Source of the DNA: Candidatus Altarchaeales archaeon
GTDB taxonomy: Archaea; Altiarchaeota; Altiarchaeia; IMC4; SCGC-AAA252-I15
Reading direction: 5' to 3'
Assembly: GCA_014727915.1 (NCBI GenBank)
Contig: WJMO01000009.1
Coordinates: 103,943 to 167,942, forward strand
DNA: 64,000 bases
Shown: positions 14,985 through 23,971 of the stretch, in pieces
Layout of the letters: every line of letters starts with the position of its first letter
Numbering within the stretch: the stretch's first letter is position 1
Translations under genes and position numbers: made by a program
Notes under the pieces: generated by a model
Databases searched by the model: none
What the model saw: the letters and a program-made list of their open reading frames with translations, nothing else
Told to the model about the DNA's origin: nothing

Positions 14985-16298
14985 CTAACTTTCTCTGGGC
15001 GGGATGCCCAGGTAACCCTTGATTCTGCGTATCTCCTGCATCGTATCCTGGCTGTTGGCCACGGTCAATAGCCTGTCTCTCTGCCTGCTCATCATGATCA
15101 TATGGTCGTGCAGTTGGGAGTCTGGCATTGCCACGACGTTCTTCAATGCCTCAGTGTCTGGCGTGTGGCCTCCATGTTGTATTATGGCATTGGCTGCCAT
15201 CATCTCTGGTTGCCCCTGCTCCCGGAGTGCAGCGTATTCCAACGTTCTCAAAGCGTCCCGTTCCGCCGTTGGCGTTCTCGCGCTCCTACCCGCGATTTTT
15301 CTCTGAACCTTAGCCAGCTTCTCATCGAAGGATAGCACCCTGTCCTTTTCAGGGTCGAGGTCGGTTCCCATCCTCCGCCTTGCACGGGATAAAGATGCAA
15401 GTGCCCCTTTAGCTGGCAACGGCGGTTTGGCCATCACAGCAGATACTCGAGCCTGGTAGTCTCCCTGCTCAAGTGCTATAAGCCTGTTATGGTATGATCC
15501 TATGCTATCCGGCTGGTCTGAGGACATGCTTATCCCGTATTGCGCTCCAGCGGCTGGGTTGGGCGCCTGCGTAATGTACTCTTCCATGTAACCTCCTTTG
15601 ACTCGCCCAGGCTCTATCCTCGCTGCCTGTCGGAGTTCATCAGCGGTTATCGGCGTACTCTGAGCCATTTGGAATGCCCTTTGGGGTTCAGCTCCTCTTT
15701 CCCTCTCCAGTGAGAATTTCAGGACTCTCCCGGCACGCAACAGGTTGAGCTCATCGTCTCTCAGAGGATGTGCGTCTTCTCCTAGTGGAATATCTGCCTC
15801 CCTGAGATTGTGGTATCTTGCCATGTCCGCTGCTACCTGGTCAAAGCCCTCAATCCTCGCGGCAGGTCTCTGGATCGGCGGAGGCGCGAGTTGGGATGGG
15901 GTTTTTGGCCTGGCAACCCCCGGCCTGTCCTCTATCCTGAAGCTTACACTTGAGAATGTCTGGTCGATCACTGCCTTAGCCTCTGCAGTCCTACCAGATG
16001 CTGAATGCGAGGAGGCTGCGTTCAATGCAGTGAATGCCCTGGCATACTGCGACCTCTCACTTTCATCCCTTGACCTGGTGTGCACTCCAGCCGCTATGTT
16101 GGCCAGGTGGGACAGCATCTCAGGCCTGCCGGCCAGCATATCCCCCGGACGGTCTGTGTTCAGCCTTGTTCCCCTGTGGGTTTCCATGAGCTCCGGTACT
16201 GCGGCCTTGAGGTCCATCTGCAGCCTTTCACCGTCCTGCTGGACTTTCAGGTCATGCAAGTGCTTGGTCTGTATCTGGCTCGCTTTTACTTTAGCCAT
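14985..16298 (-). CDS. Hypothetical soluble protein, 437 aa
   Basis: Unrecognised. It is mostly alpha-helical and rich in Ala, Arg, Gln and Met, with no signal peptide or membrane segment. A Pro-rich hinge (PSQLAPPPIQRPAARI, about residues 133-150) divides it into two helical halves. It begins MAKVKASQIQTKHLHDLKVQ and ends YLGIPPRES. In style (soluble, Pro-rich hinge, no known domain) it resembles the unknown proteins at 10845, 25052 and 46541. I see no sequence similarity strong enough to call them a family. It is convergent with the stalk lipoprotein, 3 bp apart. Confidence 0.62.
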   Translation of the reverse strand: MAKVKASQIQTKHLHDLKVQQDGERLQMDLKAAVPELMETHRGTRLNTDRPGDMLAGRPEMLSHLANIAAGVHTRSRDESERSQYARAFTALNAASSHSASGRTAEAKAVIDQTFSSVSFRIEDRPGVARPKTPSQLAPPPIQRPAARIEGFDQVAADMARYHNLREADIPLGEDAHPLRDDELNLLRAGRVLKFSLERERGAEPQRAFQMAQSTPITADELRQAARIEPGRVKGGYMEEYITQAPNPAAGAQYGISMSSDQPDSIGSYHNRLIALEQGDYQARVSAVMAKPPLPAKGALASLSRARRRMGTDLDPEKDRVLSFDEKLAKVQRKIAGRSARTPTAERDALRTLEYAALREQGQPEMMAANAIIQHGGHTPDTEALKNVVAMPDSQLHDHMIMMSRQRDRLLTVANSQDTMQEIRRIKGYLGIPPRES

Positions 16299-16334
16299 GT
16301 TAGACTCTGGGAATTATTAGAATAAAACAATTAT

Positions 16335-16620
16335 CCAGAGGGTGGCGGACGCTCCGGGAGTGGAGTCCGTCGTCTAGGATTCGGTTGCTCCAGCTTGGTT
16401 CTCTCTCCCGCGACCTCACAAGCACCGCACGCAAATGTTATGGCTGCTCCCTTCCGGGCCTGACCAGGTTCCATAAGCGGACAGTCCAGTGAGACGAGAA
16501 GTCATAGTTCCAAGTTGGACCGGAACCTGGGCTTCGGATTCGCCTCCCGGCTTTCAGCCCCCCCATGAAGACGGTTTGGGGTGACAGGCAACGCCTAATT
16601 GCCCGGCCTAGTCCACCAGA
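16335..16620 (-). ncRNA. Signal recognition particle RNA (archaeal 7S)
   Basis: The minus strand carries the universally conserved helix 8 core: GGTCAGG, then GGAAGGGAGCAGCC (complement of 16442-16455), the SRP54-binding site with its GGAA tetraloop. Upstream on the same strand the 5' (Alu-like) domain GGCCGGG...AGGCG lies near the 5' end, as in archaeal SRP RNA. The ends pair over eight base pairs (UGGUGGAC near the 5' end with GUCCGCCA near the 3' end, one G-U), forming helix 1. A length of about 285 nt fits archaeal SRP RNA. It acts with SRP19/SRP54 to target nascent proteins to the Sec channel. The ends are estimated to within a few bases. Confidence 0.93.
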
Positions 16621-16640
16621 GAATAGATAGGCGGGACATG

Positions 16641-16648
16641 TATAAAAA
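16641..16648 (-). promoter_or_regulatory. TATA box of the SRP RNA gene
   Basis: On the minus strand this reads TTTTTATA. Its centre is about 25 bp upstream of the predicted 5' end near 16620, the standard archaeal TATA-to-start spacing, which supports the 5' boundary of the RNA. Confidence 0.7.
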
Positions 16649-16740
16649 GGGTCACCCTCAGGGGACTCATTGGTTTAAATAGGCTTATGAATAATATTTT
16701 ACTGAGGTTGGCTGACTTTGGGTGACTGGCTGATTCTAGG

Positions 16741-17835
16741 ATGAAAATGGACTCCATAGTCAACGCTGCGATTCAACATGGGACTCTTGAGAAGCGGTTA
16801 TACGATGAATTCGAAGAAGCCGATCATTTGAAGATCGTCGTCTGCGGGATAGGGGGCGCAGGCAACAACAGCATAAGCAGGCTGAACAGGATTGGCATCG
16901 AGGGTGCCGAGCTGGTAGCCATCAACACTGACAAGCAGGACCTCCAGAAGCTCCAGGGGGACATGACCAAGATACTCATCGGCGCCAAGCTGATGAGAGG
17001 CCTTGGAGCCGGGGGGTTCCCCGAGTTGGGGGCTAAGGCGGCTGAGGCGAGCCACCATGAGCTTTCCGAGGTGTTGGCGGGCACGCACTTGATGTTCCTG
17101 GCTGCGGGCATGGGCGGCGGCACCGGAACCGGCGCGGCAGCGGTCGTGGCCGAGATAGGCAAGGAACTGGGTGCGATAGTCGTGGCGGTGGTGACCTACC
17201 CCTTCAAATTGGAGCGTGCGCGCCTGGAAAAGGCCAGGGAAGGCATTGACAGGCTTAGGAAAGTCGCGGATACCGTTATCGTAGTGGATAACAACAAGCT
17301 AGTGGAATATGTGCCTAACCTGCCGTTGGACAAGGCTTTCAGCGTCGCGGACGAGGTCGTGGCAAGGGCTGTCAAGGGTATTACGGAGACGATAATGGAG
17401 CCTTCTTTGATCAACTTGGACTTCGCTGACATACGCTCTGTGATGGGCGGCGGATCGGTTGCTGTTATAAGCGTCGGAGACGGGGAAGGCGTCGACAAGT
17501 GCGAGCTGGCGGTCCGGAACACACTCGACCATCCGCTGTTGGACGTGGACTACTCGGGGGCGTCGGGCGCGCTGATACACATAACCGGCGGCCCGGACCT
17601 TACATTGGGGGAGGCCAACCAGGTGGGGCAGCTAATCACGGACCAGCTGGATAGCCAGGCGTCGGTGACCTGGGGTGCCCGGGTGGATCAGGAGCTGGAG
17701 GACAAGATCGAGGTCATAGCAATCATAACCGGAGTTAAGAGCCCGAACATACTGGGTCACTCCACCAAGTCTAGATACGACGACTACGAGCGTGAGCAGC
17801 ACGACAGCTGGGGCCCGGACATAAAAGGCCTCTAG
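16741..17835 (+). CDS. ftsZ: Cell division GTPase FtsZ
   Basis: Tubulin-superfamily GTPase that polymerises into the division ring. In 364 residues the key motifs are present: GIGGAGNNS near residue 40 (nucleotide-binding N-terminus), the tubulin signature GMGGGTGTGAA near residue 122, and the T7 synergy loop NLDFADI near residue 225 that completes the catalytic site. The C-terminal tail after residue 340 is short and polar (KSRYDDYEREQHDSWGPD). Whether it is the FtsZ1 or FtsZ2 type cannot be settled by eye. A TATA-like tttaaata (16674-16681) gives a leader of about 40 nt. The stop codon shares a CTAG with the convergent apgM gene. Confidence 0.95.
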   Translation: MKMDSIVNAAIQHGTLEKRLYDEFEEADHLKIVVCGIGGAGNNSISRLNRIGIEGAELVAINTDKQDLQKLQGDMTKILIGAKLMRGLGAGGFPELGAKAAEASHHELSEVLAGTHLMFLAAGMGGGTGTGAAAVVAEIGKELGAIVVAVVTYPFKLERARLEKAREGIDRLRKVADTVIVVDNNKLVEYVPNLPLDKAFSVADEVVARAVKGITETIMEPSLINLDFADIRSVMGGGSVAVISVGDGEGVDKCELAVRNTLDHPLLDVDYSGASGALIHITGGPDLTLGEANQVGQLITDQLDSQASVTWGARVDQELEDKIEVIAIITGVKSPNILGHSTKSRYDDYEREQHDSWGPDIKGL

Positions 17836-19040
17836 CCTCGTATGGTCCTTTTCAGTATCTCCAGTGCTTCGCACTGGGGTATGCTACCCTCTTCCATGAT
17901 CTCCCTTTCGCTGAAGGATGAGACACTGTCTCCTTCTTTCCTTGTGTCGTATACCGCGTATGGCACGGGTTCGTTGGTGTGTTTCCTCACCTCGATGGGG
18001 GTGGGGTGGTCTGGTATCACGATGAACGCGTAGTCGCCTTCCAACCGGTCGAGCATCCTGCCTATAACCCGCTTGTCGATGTCCTCTATGGCCGTTATTT
18101 TATGCTCGATGTTGCCTTCATGCCCGGATTCGTCGGTGCTCTCAAGGTGTACATAGGTGAAGTCCACTTCCCCGAGGCTTTCGACGGCGGCGTCGGCTTT
18201 GCCCTCATAGTTCGTGTCCAGGTATCCAGTCACCCCCTCCACTTCCAAGACCCTCATTTTGCCTATCTTCCCGAGGCCTTTCAGCAGGTCTACTGCGGAA
18301 ACTAGCGACCCGGTGATGCCGTGGAGGTCCTTGAAGGAGGGCATATCAGGCTTTACTCCCGCACCCCACACCCAGATGCTGTTAGCGGGCTTCTTGCCCT
18401 CTTCCACCCTCTTCCGGTTGACTTCATGGTCTCCCAGGAACTCCCAGGACTCCCTGGTAAGGCGGTTCAGGAGGTCGGCGGTCTTGGAGGCCTCATCCAC
18501 CCTGACTTTGACCATGTTGGCTTCCACGTCTTCGCCGACGAAGTTGTGGGGCATCCGTGTCCTTACCTCGCTGCTAGGCTCCACGCTCTTCCTCAACACG
18601 AGCAGGTTCCTGTATGACACGCCAGGGTAGAATTCGATACCTTCTCCTCCAAGCCTCTCGTTGACTTCCGCGATCAGCTGCCGGCAATCTTCGTTGCTTA
18701 TGTGCCCTGCTGTGAAGTCGTCCATCACCCCGTCCTTCAAAGTCACCAGATTGCACCGCATGGCCACGTCGCCGGGGTTCAGTTCCACTCCGAAGTTGGC
18801 CGCCTCCAGCGGACCCCTGCCTGTGAAGTACTTCCGGGGGTCGAATCCCAGGATGGACATGTTGGCGATGCTGCTATCGTATGGTAGGCCCTCATAGAAT
18901 GTGGTGGCCATCCCGCAAACCCCCTTCGAAGCGATGAGGTCCATGTTCGGGGTTTCAGCTGCCTCCACAGGCGTCTTACCATCCAGCTCCTCAAGAGGCC
19001 GGTCTGCCATCCCGTCCGGCACGACGATAACGTATTTCAT
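17832..19040 (-). CDS. apgM: 2,3-bisphosphoglycerate-independent phosphoglycerate mutase (archaeal)
   Basis: Interconverts 3-phosphoglycerate and 2-phosphoglycerate in glycolysis and gluconeogenesis. The 402 residues match the archaeal ApgM branch of the alkaline phosphatase superfamily. VVPDGMADRPLEELDGKTP opens the protein with the metal-binding Asp. The phospho-acceptor region is SSIANMSILGFDPRKYFTGR, and later come HLESTDESGHEG and IPDHPTPIEVRKHT, which carry metal ligands. I use the ATG at 19040; a TTG immediately before would add one residue. In a genome with a glycogen island this enzyme would link glucose storage to the lower glycolytic trunk. Confidence 0.95.
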   Translation of the reverse strand: MKYVIVVPDGMADRPLEELDGKTPVEAAETPNMDLIASKGVCGMATTFYEGLPYDSSIANMSILGFDPRKYFTGRGPLEAANFGVELNPGDVAMRCNLVTLKDGVMDDFTAGHISNEDCRQLIAEVNERLGGEGIEFYPGVSYRNLLVLRKSVEPSSEVRTRMPHNFVGEDVEANMVKVRVDEASKTADLLNRLTRESWEFLGDHEVNRKRVEEGKKPANSIWVWGAGVKPDMPSFKDLHGITGSLVSAVDLLKGLGKIGKMRVLEVEGVTGYLDTNYEGKADAAVESLGEVDFTYVHLESTDESGHEGNIEHKITAIEDIDKRVIGRMLDRLEGDYAFIVIPDHPTPIEVRKHTNEPVPYAVYDTRKEGDSVSSFSEREIMEEGSIPQCEALEILKRTIRG

Positions 19041-19080
19041 CAACTCTGTTATTACTCCGGTAATGTAAATAAATTATCCT

Positions 19081-19551
19081 ATGGAGTTTAACGTTCGCTT
19101 TTTCGAGCACCGTGACGTGGCGGGCGTCCTGGCGCTCTACCAGAGTGTTGGCTTCTGGTTCGAGGAAGTCGAGGTGAACGAGGAGTTCATAATCTCGTCA
19201 TCCCAGCGTCCGGACTTCAGGTTCATAGTCGCGGAAGATGGCGGGAACCTCCTCGGTTTCATAGGAGCGCTCTACTTCTCGGAAGTGGGAAGGGCGGAGC
19301 TGGGACCCCTGGGGGTTGACGTCGACTTCCACGGCACAGGAGTCGCAAAATCCCTGGTCGAGAGGATGCTCGCTTTCCTCGGTGATAACGGCATACACCG
19401 GCTTACCGTGAAGGTGAAGTCGGGCAACAAGAGGGCTCAGAGGTTCTTCCTAAAGCATGGCTTCTCCACAGAGGCATACCTCCGGAGATACACCCTCAAA
19501 GGGGAGGACGTCGTGCAGATGGTCCATTACCTTAAGAAACCGAAAATATAG
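19081..19551 (+). CDS. GNAT family N-acetyltransferase
   Basis: 156 residues with the GNAT fold. The acetyl-CoA-binding motif A appears as LGVDVDFHGTGVAKSLVERM, a slight variant of the usual V-x-P-x-x-R-G-x-G, and motif B as LTVKVKSGNKRAQRFFLKHGF. The acceptor substrate (protein N-terminus, small molecule or antibiotic) cannot be told from sequence. It is monocistronic, divergent from apgM, with an AT-rich promoter (gtaaataaattat) directly before the ATG. Confidence 0.88.
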   Translation: MEFNVRFFEHRDVAGVLALYQSVGFWFEEVEVNEEFIISSSQRPDFRFIVAEDGGNLLGFIGALYFSEVGRAELGPLGVDVDFHGTGVAKSLVERMLAFLGDNGIHRLTVKVKSGNKRAQRFFLKHGFSTEAYLRRYTLKGEDVVQMVHYLKKPKI

Positions 19552-19645
19552 TTACCTCTCTGATACCATAACAGTATATATAATATCCAACCCTATGTTT
19601 TGGAGCGTACCTTAATAATATATTAAGCTTCAAATATCATAATTT

Positions 19646-21742
19646 ATGATGGAAAGTAAGTCACGGCTGGTCTTCTCCGTCCTGGTTTTGCTGGTTTTTG
19701 CCACTTTCACAGCGGCTGTGAGGCTGACTGACGTCAGCGTGTCCAATGAGGTGGTGGACTACCAGGGCAAATTCGAGGTGGAGGCCGACTTCAGCGGGGA
19801 CACGTGCAGCGTCGAGGCCTGGTATTTCATAGGCGACTACCGTTTCGCCCGCAAGAACGTCGGCTGCGACCCTTATAACGGCAAGCTGGAGGTTACCTTC
19901 GAGGACGAGGACGACTGGGATAACGTGAAATGCGGCCCTCAGACTGCCACTGTGGAGATATACAACAGTATGGGCCTGCTCTTGGACAATCGCAGCGTGA
20001 ATTTCAGCGTGGGCGTCCTGCCCGTATTGAAGTTCATGCCCTCAAGACCGCTCGCCGAGAAGGAAGTGAGGGTCACACTATTGGATCCTGACACTGGAAA
20101 CCCCCTTAAGAGCCAGGATGTGGAGATAAAGGACAAGTACGGTGGAGAGCCTATCAGCAGGCGGACGGCCAGTGACGGGTCTTTCGTCTTCACACCCGAT
20201 ATCGCGGGCGAGTACACTCTGACGGTCAAGGAGCGGGAGGTCTGCGGGGATGTGACATTCTACGCTAAACGCCCTCTCCTGGCTGACGGACCCCACCCTG
20301 AGAACCCGGTAGTAGACGAGATGGTGTTGATCGCGGTCCCCTCGGGCTCTTCCGTCGGCGTTAAGGTGCTGGACTCGGAAGGCAACCTTTACCTGACAGT
20401 CCCGGTCTCCTACAATGGAGGGGGGAACTTCAGCATAAGCGAGGCGGGCGAGTACACCCTTGTCATAGGCGACCTGAGCACAAAGTACTGGAGCCTAAAC
20501 AAGACCCTCACAGTAACGGACCGGCCAGTGCCGGAGCTGTCGATAAAACCCGACGAACCGGTCGTGGGCAAGCCGATGACCTTCACTGTGACCTCCAGGA
20601 ACGAGCCTCTGGCGGGTGCTGTGGTCACCGTCACCAAACCTGATGGTGTGGCTCGCGAGTACACCACCTCAAGCTATGGTACTGTGAACTATGATGCAGT
20701 CACTTCGACCGGAGAATACAAGGTGGCGGCGACAAAGGACAGGTACTCGGATGTTACCTCCTCCTTCGAAGCCTACCACGCATTTGAGCCGTATCTCGAG
20801 CCTGCCCTCCCCACGGTCAGGGACACCATAGTGCTCACCGTCAACGACCAGAACGGCAATCCAGTGAGCGACGCTTTGGTTGAGATACCCGACACGGAGT
20901 TCATGAGGGTATGTGACGTGGGTGGCAGGGTTAGCTTCAACCTCGAAGAGGCCAAGGAATACACGATAGATATATCCAAGGACCTGTTCTGGGACAAGGA
21001 GATAACGGTCACACCCTACGGGATACTCTCCGTTAAGGCCTCATCCGCGTCTTTAATGCTTGGGGGCAACGTCACATTATTCGCATATGACAGCTACGAG
21101 AACCCCACATCCGCTGATCTTAAGGTTACAGACCCGGACGGCGTCGTTAGATACTACACTGGCTCACAGCAGTTGATAACGCCCGACAAACCCGGCGAGT
21201 ATGTCGTTTCCGGAGAGAAGACCAACCACCTCGGAGCTAACGTGACCTTCACGGTGGAACCATATGCCCTGGACGTTTCAACCTACATGTCCCAGGGGAC
21301 CTATTATGTTAACGTTACACGGGAGGGGGAGCCCATATCCGGCCTTAAGGTGAACGTTAAGATGGAGGAGGTCGACTTGGACGGGAGGACAGACGATGCG
21401 GGAATGGCATCCTTCAAGATAAGCCAGGAGGGCAACCTGACACTCACGGTTAACGTGAACGGAGATAACATTGTCTACGAGGAGAGGATAGTGCGGCAGA
21501 ATGTAGTGCGCTCATATGACCTGGTATATCTCACAGTTCCCCTGGTAATAGTCTTCCTGATAACCTTGTTCGCCATCATAGCCATACAGCTGGGCAGGGC
21601 ATACTTCGGGAAAGAGCTTAAAATGCCTTCCAAAACCGCTAAAACACCCAAGAAGAAGGGGAAGAAGCCCAAGGCAAAGCATGATTCTGTCCTTTTGGGC
21701 GATAAGCCCGAGAAGAAACGCTCACGCCTGTCCGGCATCTGA
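19646..21742 (+). CDS. Membrane-anchored surface protein with Ig-like beta-sandwich repeats (paralogue 1)
   Basis: 698 residues: a signal peptide (about 1-28), some six beta-sandwich repeats of about 90 residues, one C-terminal membrane helix (about 628-652) and a very basic cytoplasmic tail (KTPKKKGKKPKAKHD). Each repeat has the carboxypeptidase-regulatory/bacterial Ig-like pattern, for example LKSQDVEIKDKYGG, GEYTLTV, and NPVSDALVEIPDTEF, GRVSF, EYTIDI. It is a probable S-layer or adhesion-type extracellular rod. It is a tandem paralogue of the next gene, with the same repeats and anchor. Confidence 0.82.
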   Translation: MMESKSRLVFSVLVLLVFATFTAAVRLTDVSVSNEVVDYQGKFEVEADFSGDTCSVEAWYFIGDYRFARKNVGCDPYNGKLEVTFEDEDDWDNVKCGPQTATVEIYNSMGLLLDNRSVNFSVGVLPVLKFMPSRPLAEKEVRVTLLDPDTGNPLKSQDVEIKDKYGGEPISRRTASDGSFVFTPDIAGEYTLTVKEREVCGDVTFYAKRPLLADGPHPENPVVDEMVLIAVPSGSSVGVKVLDSEGNLYLTVPVSYNGGGNFSISEAGEYTLVIGDLSTKYWSLNKTLTVTDRPVPELSIKPDEPVVGKPMTFTVTSRNEPLAGAVVTVTKPDGVAREYTTSSYGTVNYDAVTSTGEYKVAATKDRYSDVTSSFEAYHAFEPYLEPALPTVRDTIVLTVNDQNGNPVSDALVEIPDTEFMRVCDVGGRVSFNLEEAKEYTIDISKDLFWDKEITVTPYGILSVKASSASLMLGGNVTLFAYDSYENPTSADLKVTDPDGVVRYYTGSQQLITPDKPGEYVVSGEKTNHLGANVTFTVEPYALDVSTYMSQGTYYVNVTREGEPISGLKVNVKMEEVDLDGRTDDAGMASFKISQEGNLTLTVNVNGDNIVYEERIVRQNVVRSYDLVYLTVPLVIVFLITLFAIIAIQLGRAYFGKELKMPSKTAKTPKKKGKKPKAKHDSVLLGDKPEKKRSRLSGI

Positions 21743-21823
21743 TGCGGTGGACTTGGACCTGCCCTCTTACAGGTTTTTATTGTTCTATTATCAATTACTT
21801 TTAAACTTTATCAAGGTGTTTTT

Positions 21824-23968
21824 ATGGCTTTACGTGTGTCGGATCTTAGGGTTTCAAACATGTTGTGTGTGCTCGCTTTCTTACTGGTTATGTCCTCAGC
21901 GGCATCTGCCGTCAGCATAGACCGGATGGACGTCAGCGTCCCCAACAGCATAGATGCTGGGGAGTCCTTTGACGTGGACATAACCTTCAAGGACCCCACA
22001 GAGAATGAGACGGTGGAAGTGGACATTGAGATCACCGTCGACGGCCTGCTCGTCCACGAGGAAGAGGACCGTTCCATCGACTTGAGAGAGGGAGTTGACA
22101 AGACCATAACGATCAAGTCTTCGGATTTCGACACCGACAACGGCGACATATGGGATGACAACCTCATGGCCTACAAGTGCGCTGACAACCTGGAAGTTGA
22201 AGTTATGGTGTCCGGCGACTTGGACGAGACGGAATCAGACGACATGGACATCGAAGCCGACGGAGACAGGGAACTATCCTTCGAGATCGACCCGGACCCG
22301 TTCTCATTGGACGACACGATAACCATCACAGTATACGACGAGGACGACGACGAGCTTAAGAGCGCCAGTGTGAAGTTCACCTGGATTGACGACGAAGACG
22401 GTGACACCCTTGATGAATGGGATGTGGAGGACAAGTATGAGACAGAGAAGACTGACAGCAACGGAGAAGCGGACTTCAAGCTATACCGGGACTTCGACGA
22501 CAACGCATATGGCAAGTACCAGCTGGACCTCTGGATGGACGGCTACTGCAAGCTAACGGAGACATACGATCTCAGGAACGTGCTGAACGTCAGCGACCCC
22601 ATGCCAGAGAGCCCTAAGGTGGGCGAACAGTTCAAGCTGAAGATAACAACCCCCTCCGGGAAGGCTGCTACCGGAGTGTGGGCTTACCTGAACCCGGGAG
22701 GCTTCAAGTCACGGGTGACCATGGACGGCGAGGTATCATTCACCGTGACCGCCGCCGGCACATACAGCCTGGCAGTTGGTGGCACGGGCTCAGGATACCA
22801 GGAGACCATAAAGACAATAAAAGTATCCACTAAGCCTCAGCTTACTGCGACTGTGTCGCCAGATCCGCAGAACGTGAACAAGGCGGTTCTCATAACCATA
22901 CAGTCCGATGGTAAGGCTGTGAGCGGCGCCTCAGTTAAGGTCATGCGTGCTGGCGGCACCGAACAGTCCCTGCCGGGAGTGACATCCGATGCGGGAACCA
23001 TATCCTTCACGCCGACGGTCGCAGGCGACTACACGGTAAAAGCCTCCAAGTCAGGATACGATGACGTTACCGAGGCCTTCACCATACAGGACAGCTTCCA
23101 AATTGACATGCCAACAGAGGAACTTAAGAGGGGCAGCCAGGTTACATTAACCGTGAAGGACAGCAGCGGCGACACAGTCTCCGGAGCCAGCGTTTCAATA
23201 GAGGGGACGTCCATCTCCGGGATGACTGATGCCGCAGGTCATTTCTCCTTCACATTGGATGAGGTTGGAGAGTATTATGTGGTCGTTAGGAAGAGCGGCT
23301 TCGCCGGCGCACGCGAGGAGTTGACCGCCAAGGGCAAACTATCGCTCAAACTCGACAAGAAAGAGCTCACACTTGGAGAGTCCGTTAAGATGACTGTGGT
23401 GGACTCAGAGGGGGCGTTGACAGAGTCTTCAATAAAAGTCACAGGCCCCGCCGGCGCCGAGACCTTCACTGCCTCGGAACTGGACTATAAGCCCTCGAAG
23501 GCGGGCGAACACACGGTTGAAGCTTCGAAGTCCGGATACGCTAAAGCTTCGGATACGCTTAATGTCAAGCCCAAGCCCCTGACCCTAACCTACCATTTCA
23601 AGGATGGGAACCTGCTCATGAACGCGTCCACCAACAACGAACCCGTAGCCGGGATAACCCTAAAGGTAACTGCGGGCGAGACGACCTACAACGTCAAAAC
23701 AGACGATGCGGGCGTGGCCTCGGTGGTTGCGAACCTGACCGGCAACTACACGATCGAAGTCACCAACCCGGACTACACGGGAGCCAAGGTAACAGCAGAG
23801 AAATCTTCGTCGCTGATATCCCCCGACCTGATACTGCCCATCATAGTCGTGCTGGTGGTGCTGGTGCTGATAGTCATATTCGTCATTGTGGCAGTCGGCC
23901 TATTGCACAAGGGCAGGAAGTCGAAGGGTTCCTTCGGGAGATCACCGGGTTCGCGGCTTGGAGGTTAG
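21824..23968 (+). CDS. Membrane-anchored surface protein with Ig-like repeats (paralogue 2)
   Basis: 714 residues with a signal peptide ending near SAASA (about residue 28). A very acidic N-terminal region (about 30-230) is rich in Asp/Glu (EDDDELK, DDEDGDTLDEWD), and five or so Ig-like repeats follow (GASVKVMRAGG, GDYTVKASKSGYDD; GASVSIEGTS, GEYYVVVRKSGF). A C-terminal membrane helix (about 668-692) leads to a short basic tail. The acidic part could bind calcium or favour salt-exposed solubility. The gene ends 3 nt before the TTG of nop5, so the two are probably transcribed together. Confidence 0.82.
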   Translation: MALRVSDLRVSNMLCVLAFLLVMSSAASAVSIDRMDVSVPNSIDAGESFDVDITFKDPTENETVEVDIEITVDGLLVHEEEDRSIDLREGVDKTITIKSSDFDTDNGDIWDDNLMAYKCADNLEVEVMVSGDLDETESDDMDIEADGDRELSFEIDPDPFSLDDTITITVYDEDDDELKSASVKFTWIDDEDGDTLDEWDVEDKYETEKTDSNGEADFKLYRDFDDNAYGKYQLDLWMDGYCKLTETYDLRNVLNVSDPMPESPKVGEQFKLKITTPSGKAATGVWAYLNPGGFKSRVTMDGEVSFTVTAAGTYSLAVGGTGSGYQETIKTIKVSTKPQLTATVSPDPQNVNKAVLITIQSDGKAVSGASVKVMRAGGTEQSLPGVTSDAGTISFTPTVAGDYTVKASKSGYDDVTEAFTIQDSFQIDMPTEELKRGSQVTLTVKDSSGDTVSGASVSIEGTSISGMTDAAGHFSFTLDEVGEYYVVVRKSGFAGAREELTAKGKLSLKLDKKELTLGESVKMTVVDSEGALTESSIKVTGPAGAETFTASELDYKPSKAGEHTVEASKSGYAKASDTLNVKPKPLTLTYHFKDGNLLMNASTNNEPVAGITLKVTAGETTYNVKTDDAGVASVVANLTGNYTIEVTNPDYTGAKVTAEKSSSLISPDLILPIIVVLVVLVLIVIFVIVAVGLLHKGRKSKGSFGRSPGSRLGG

Positions 23969-23971
23969 AAC

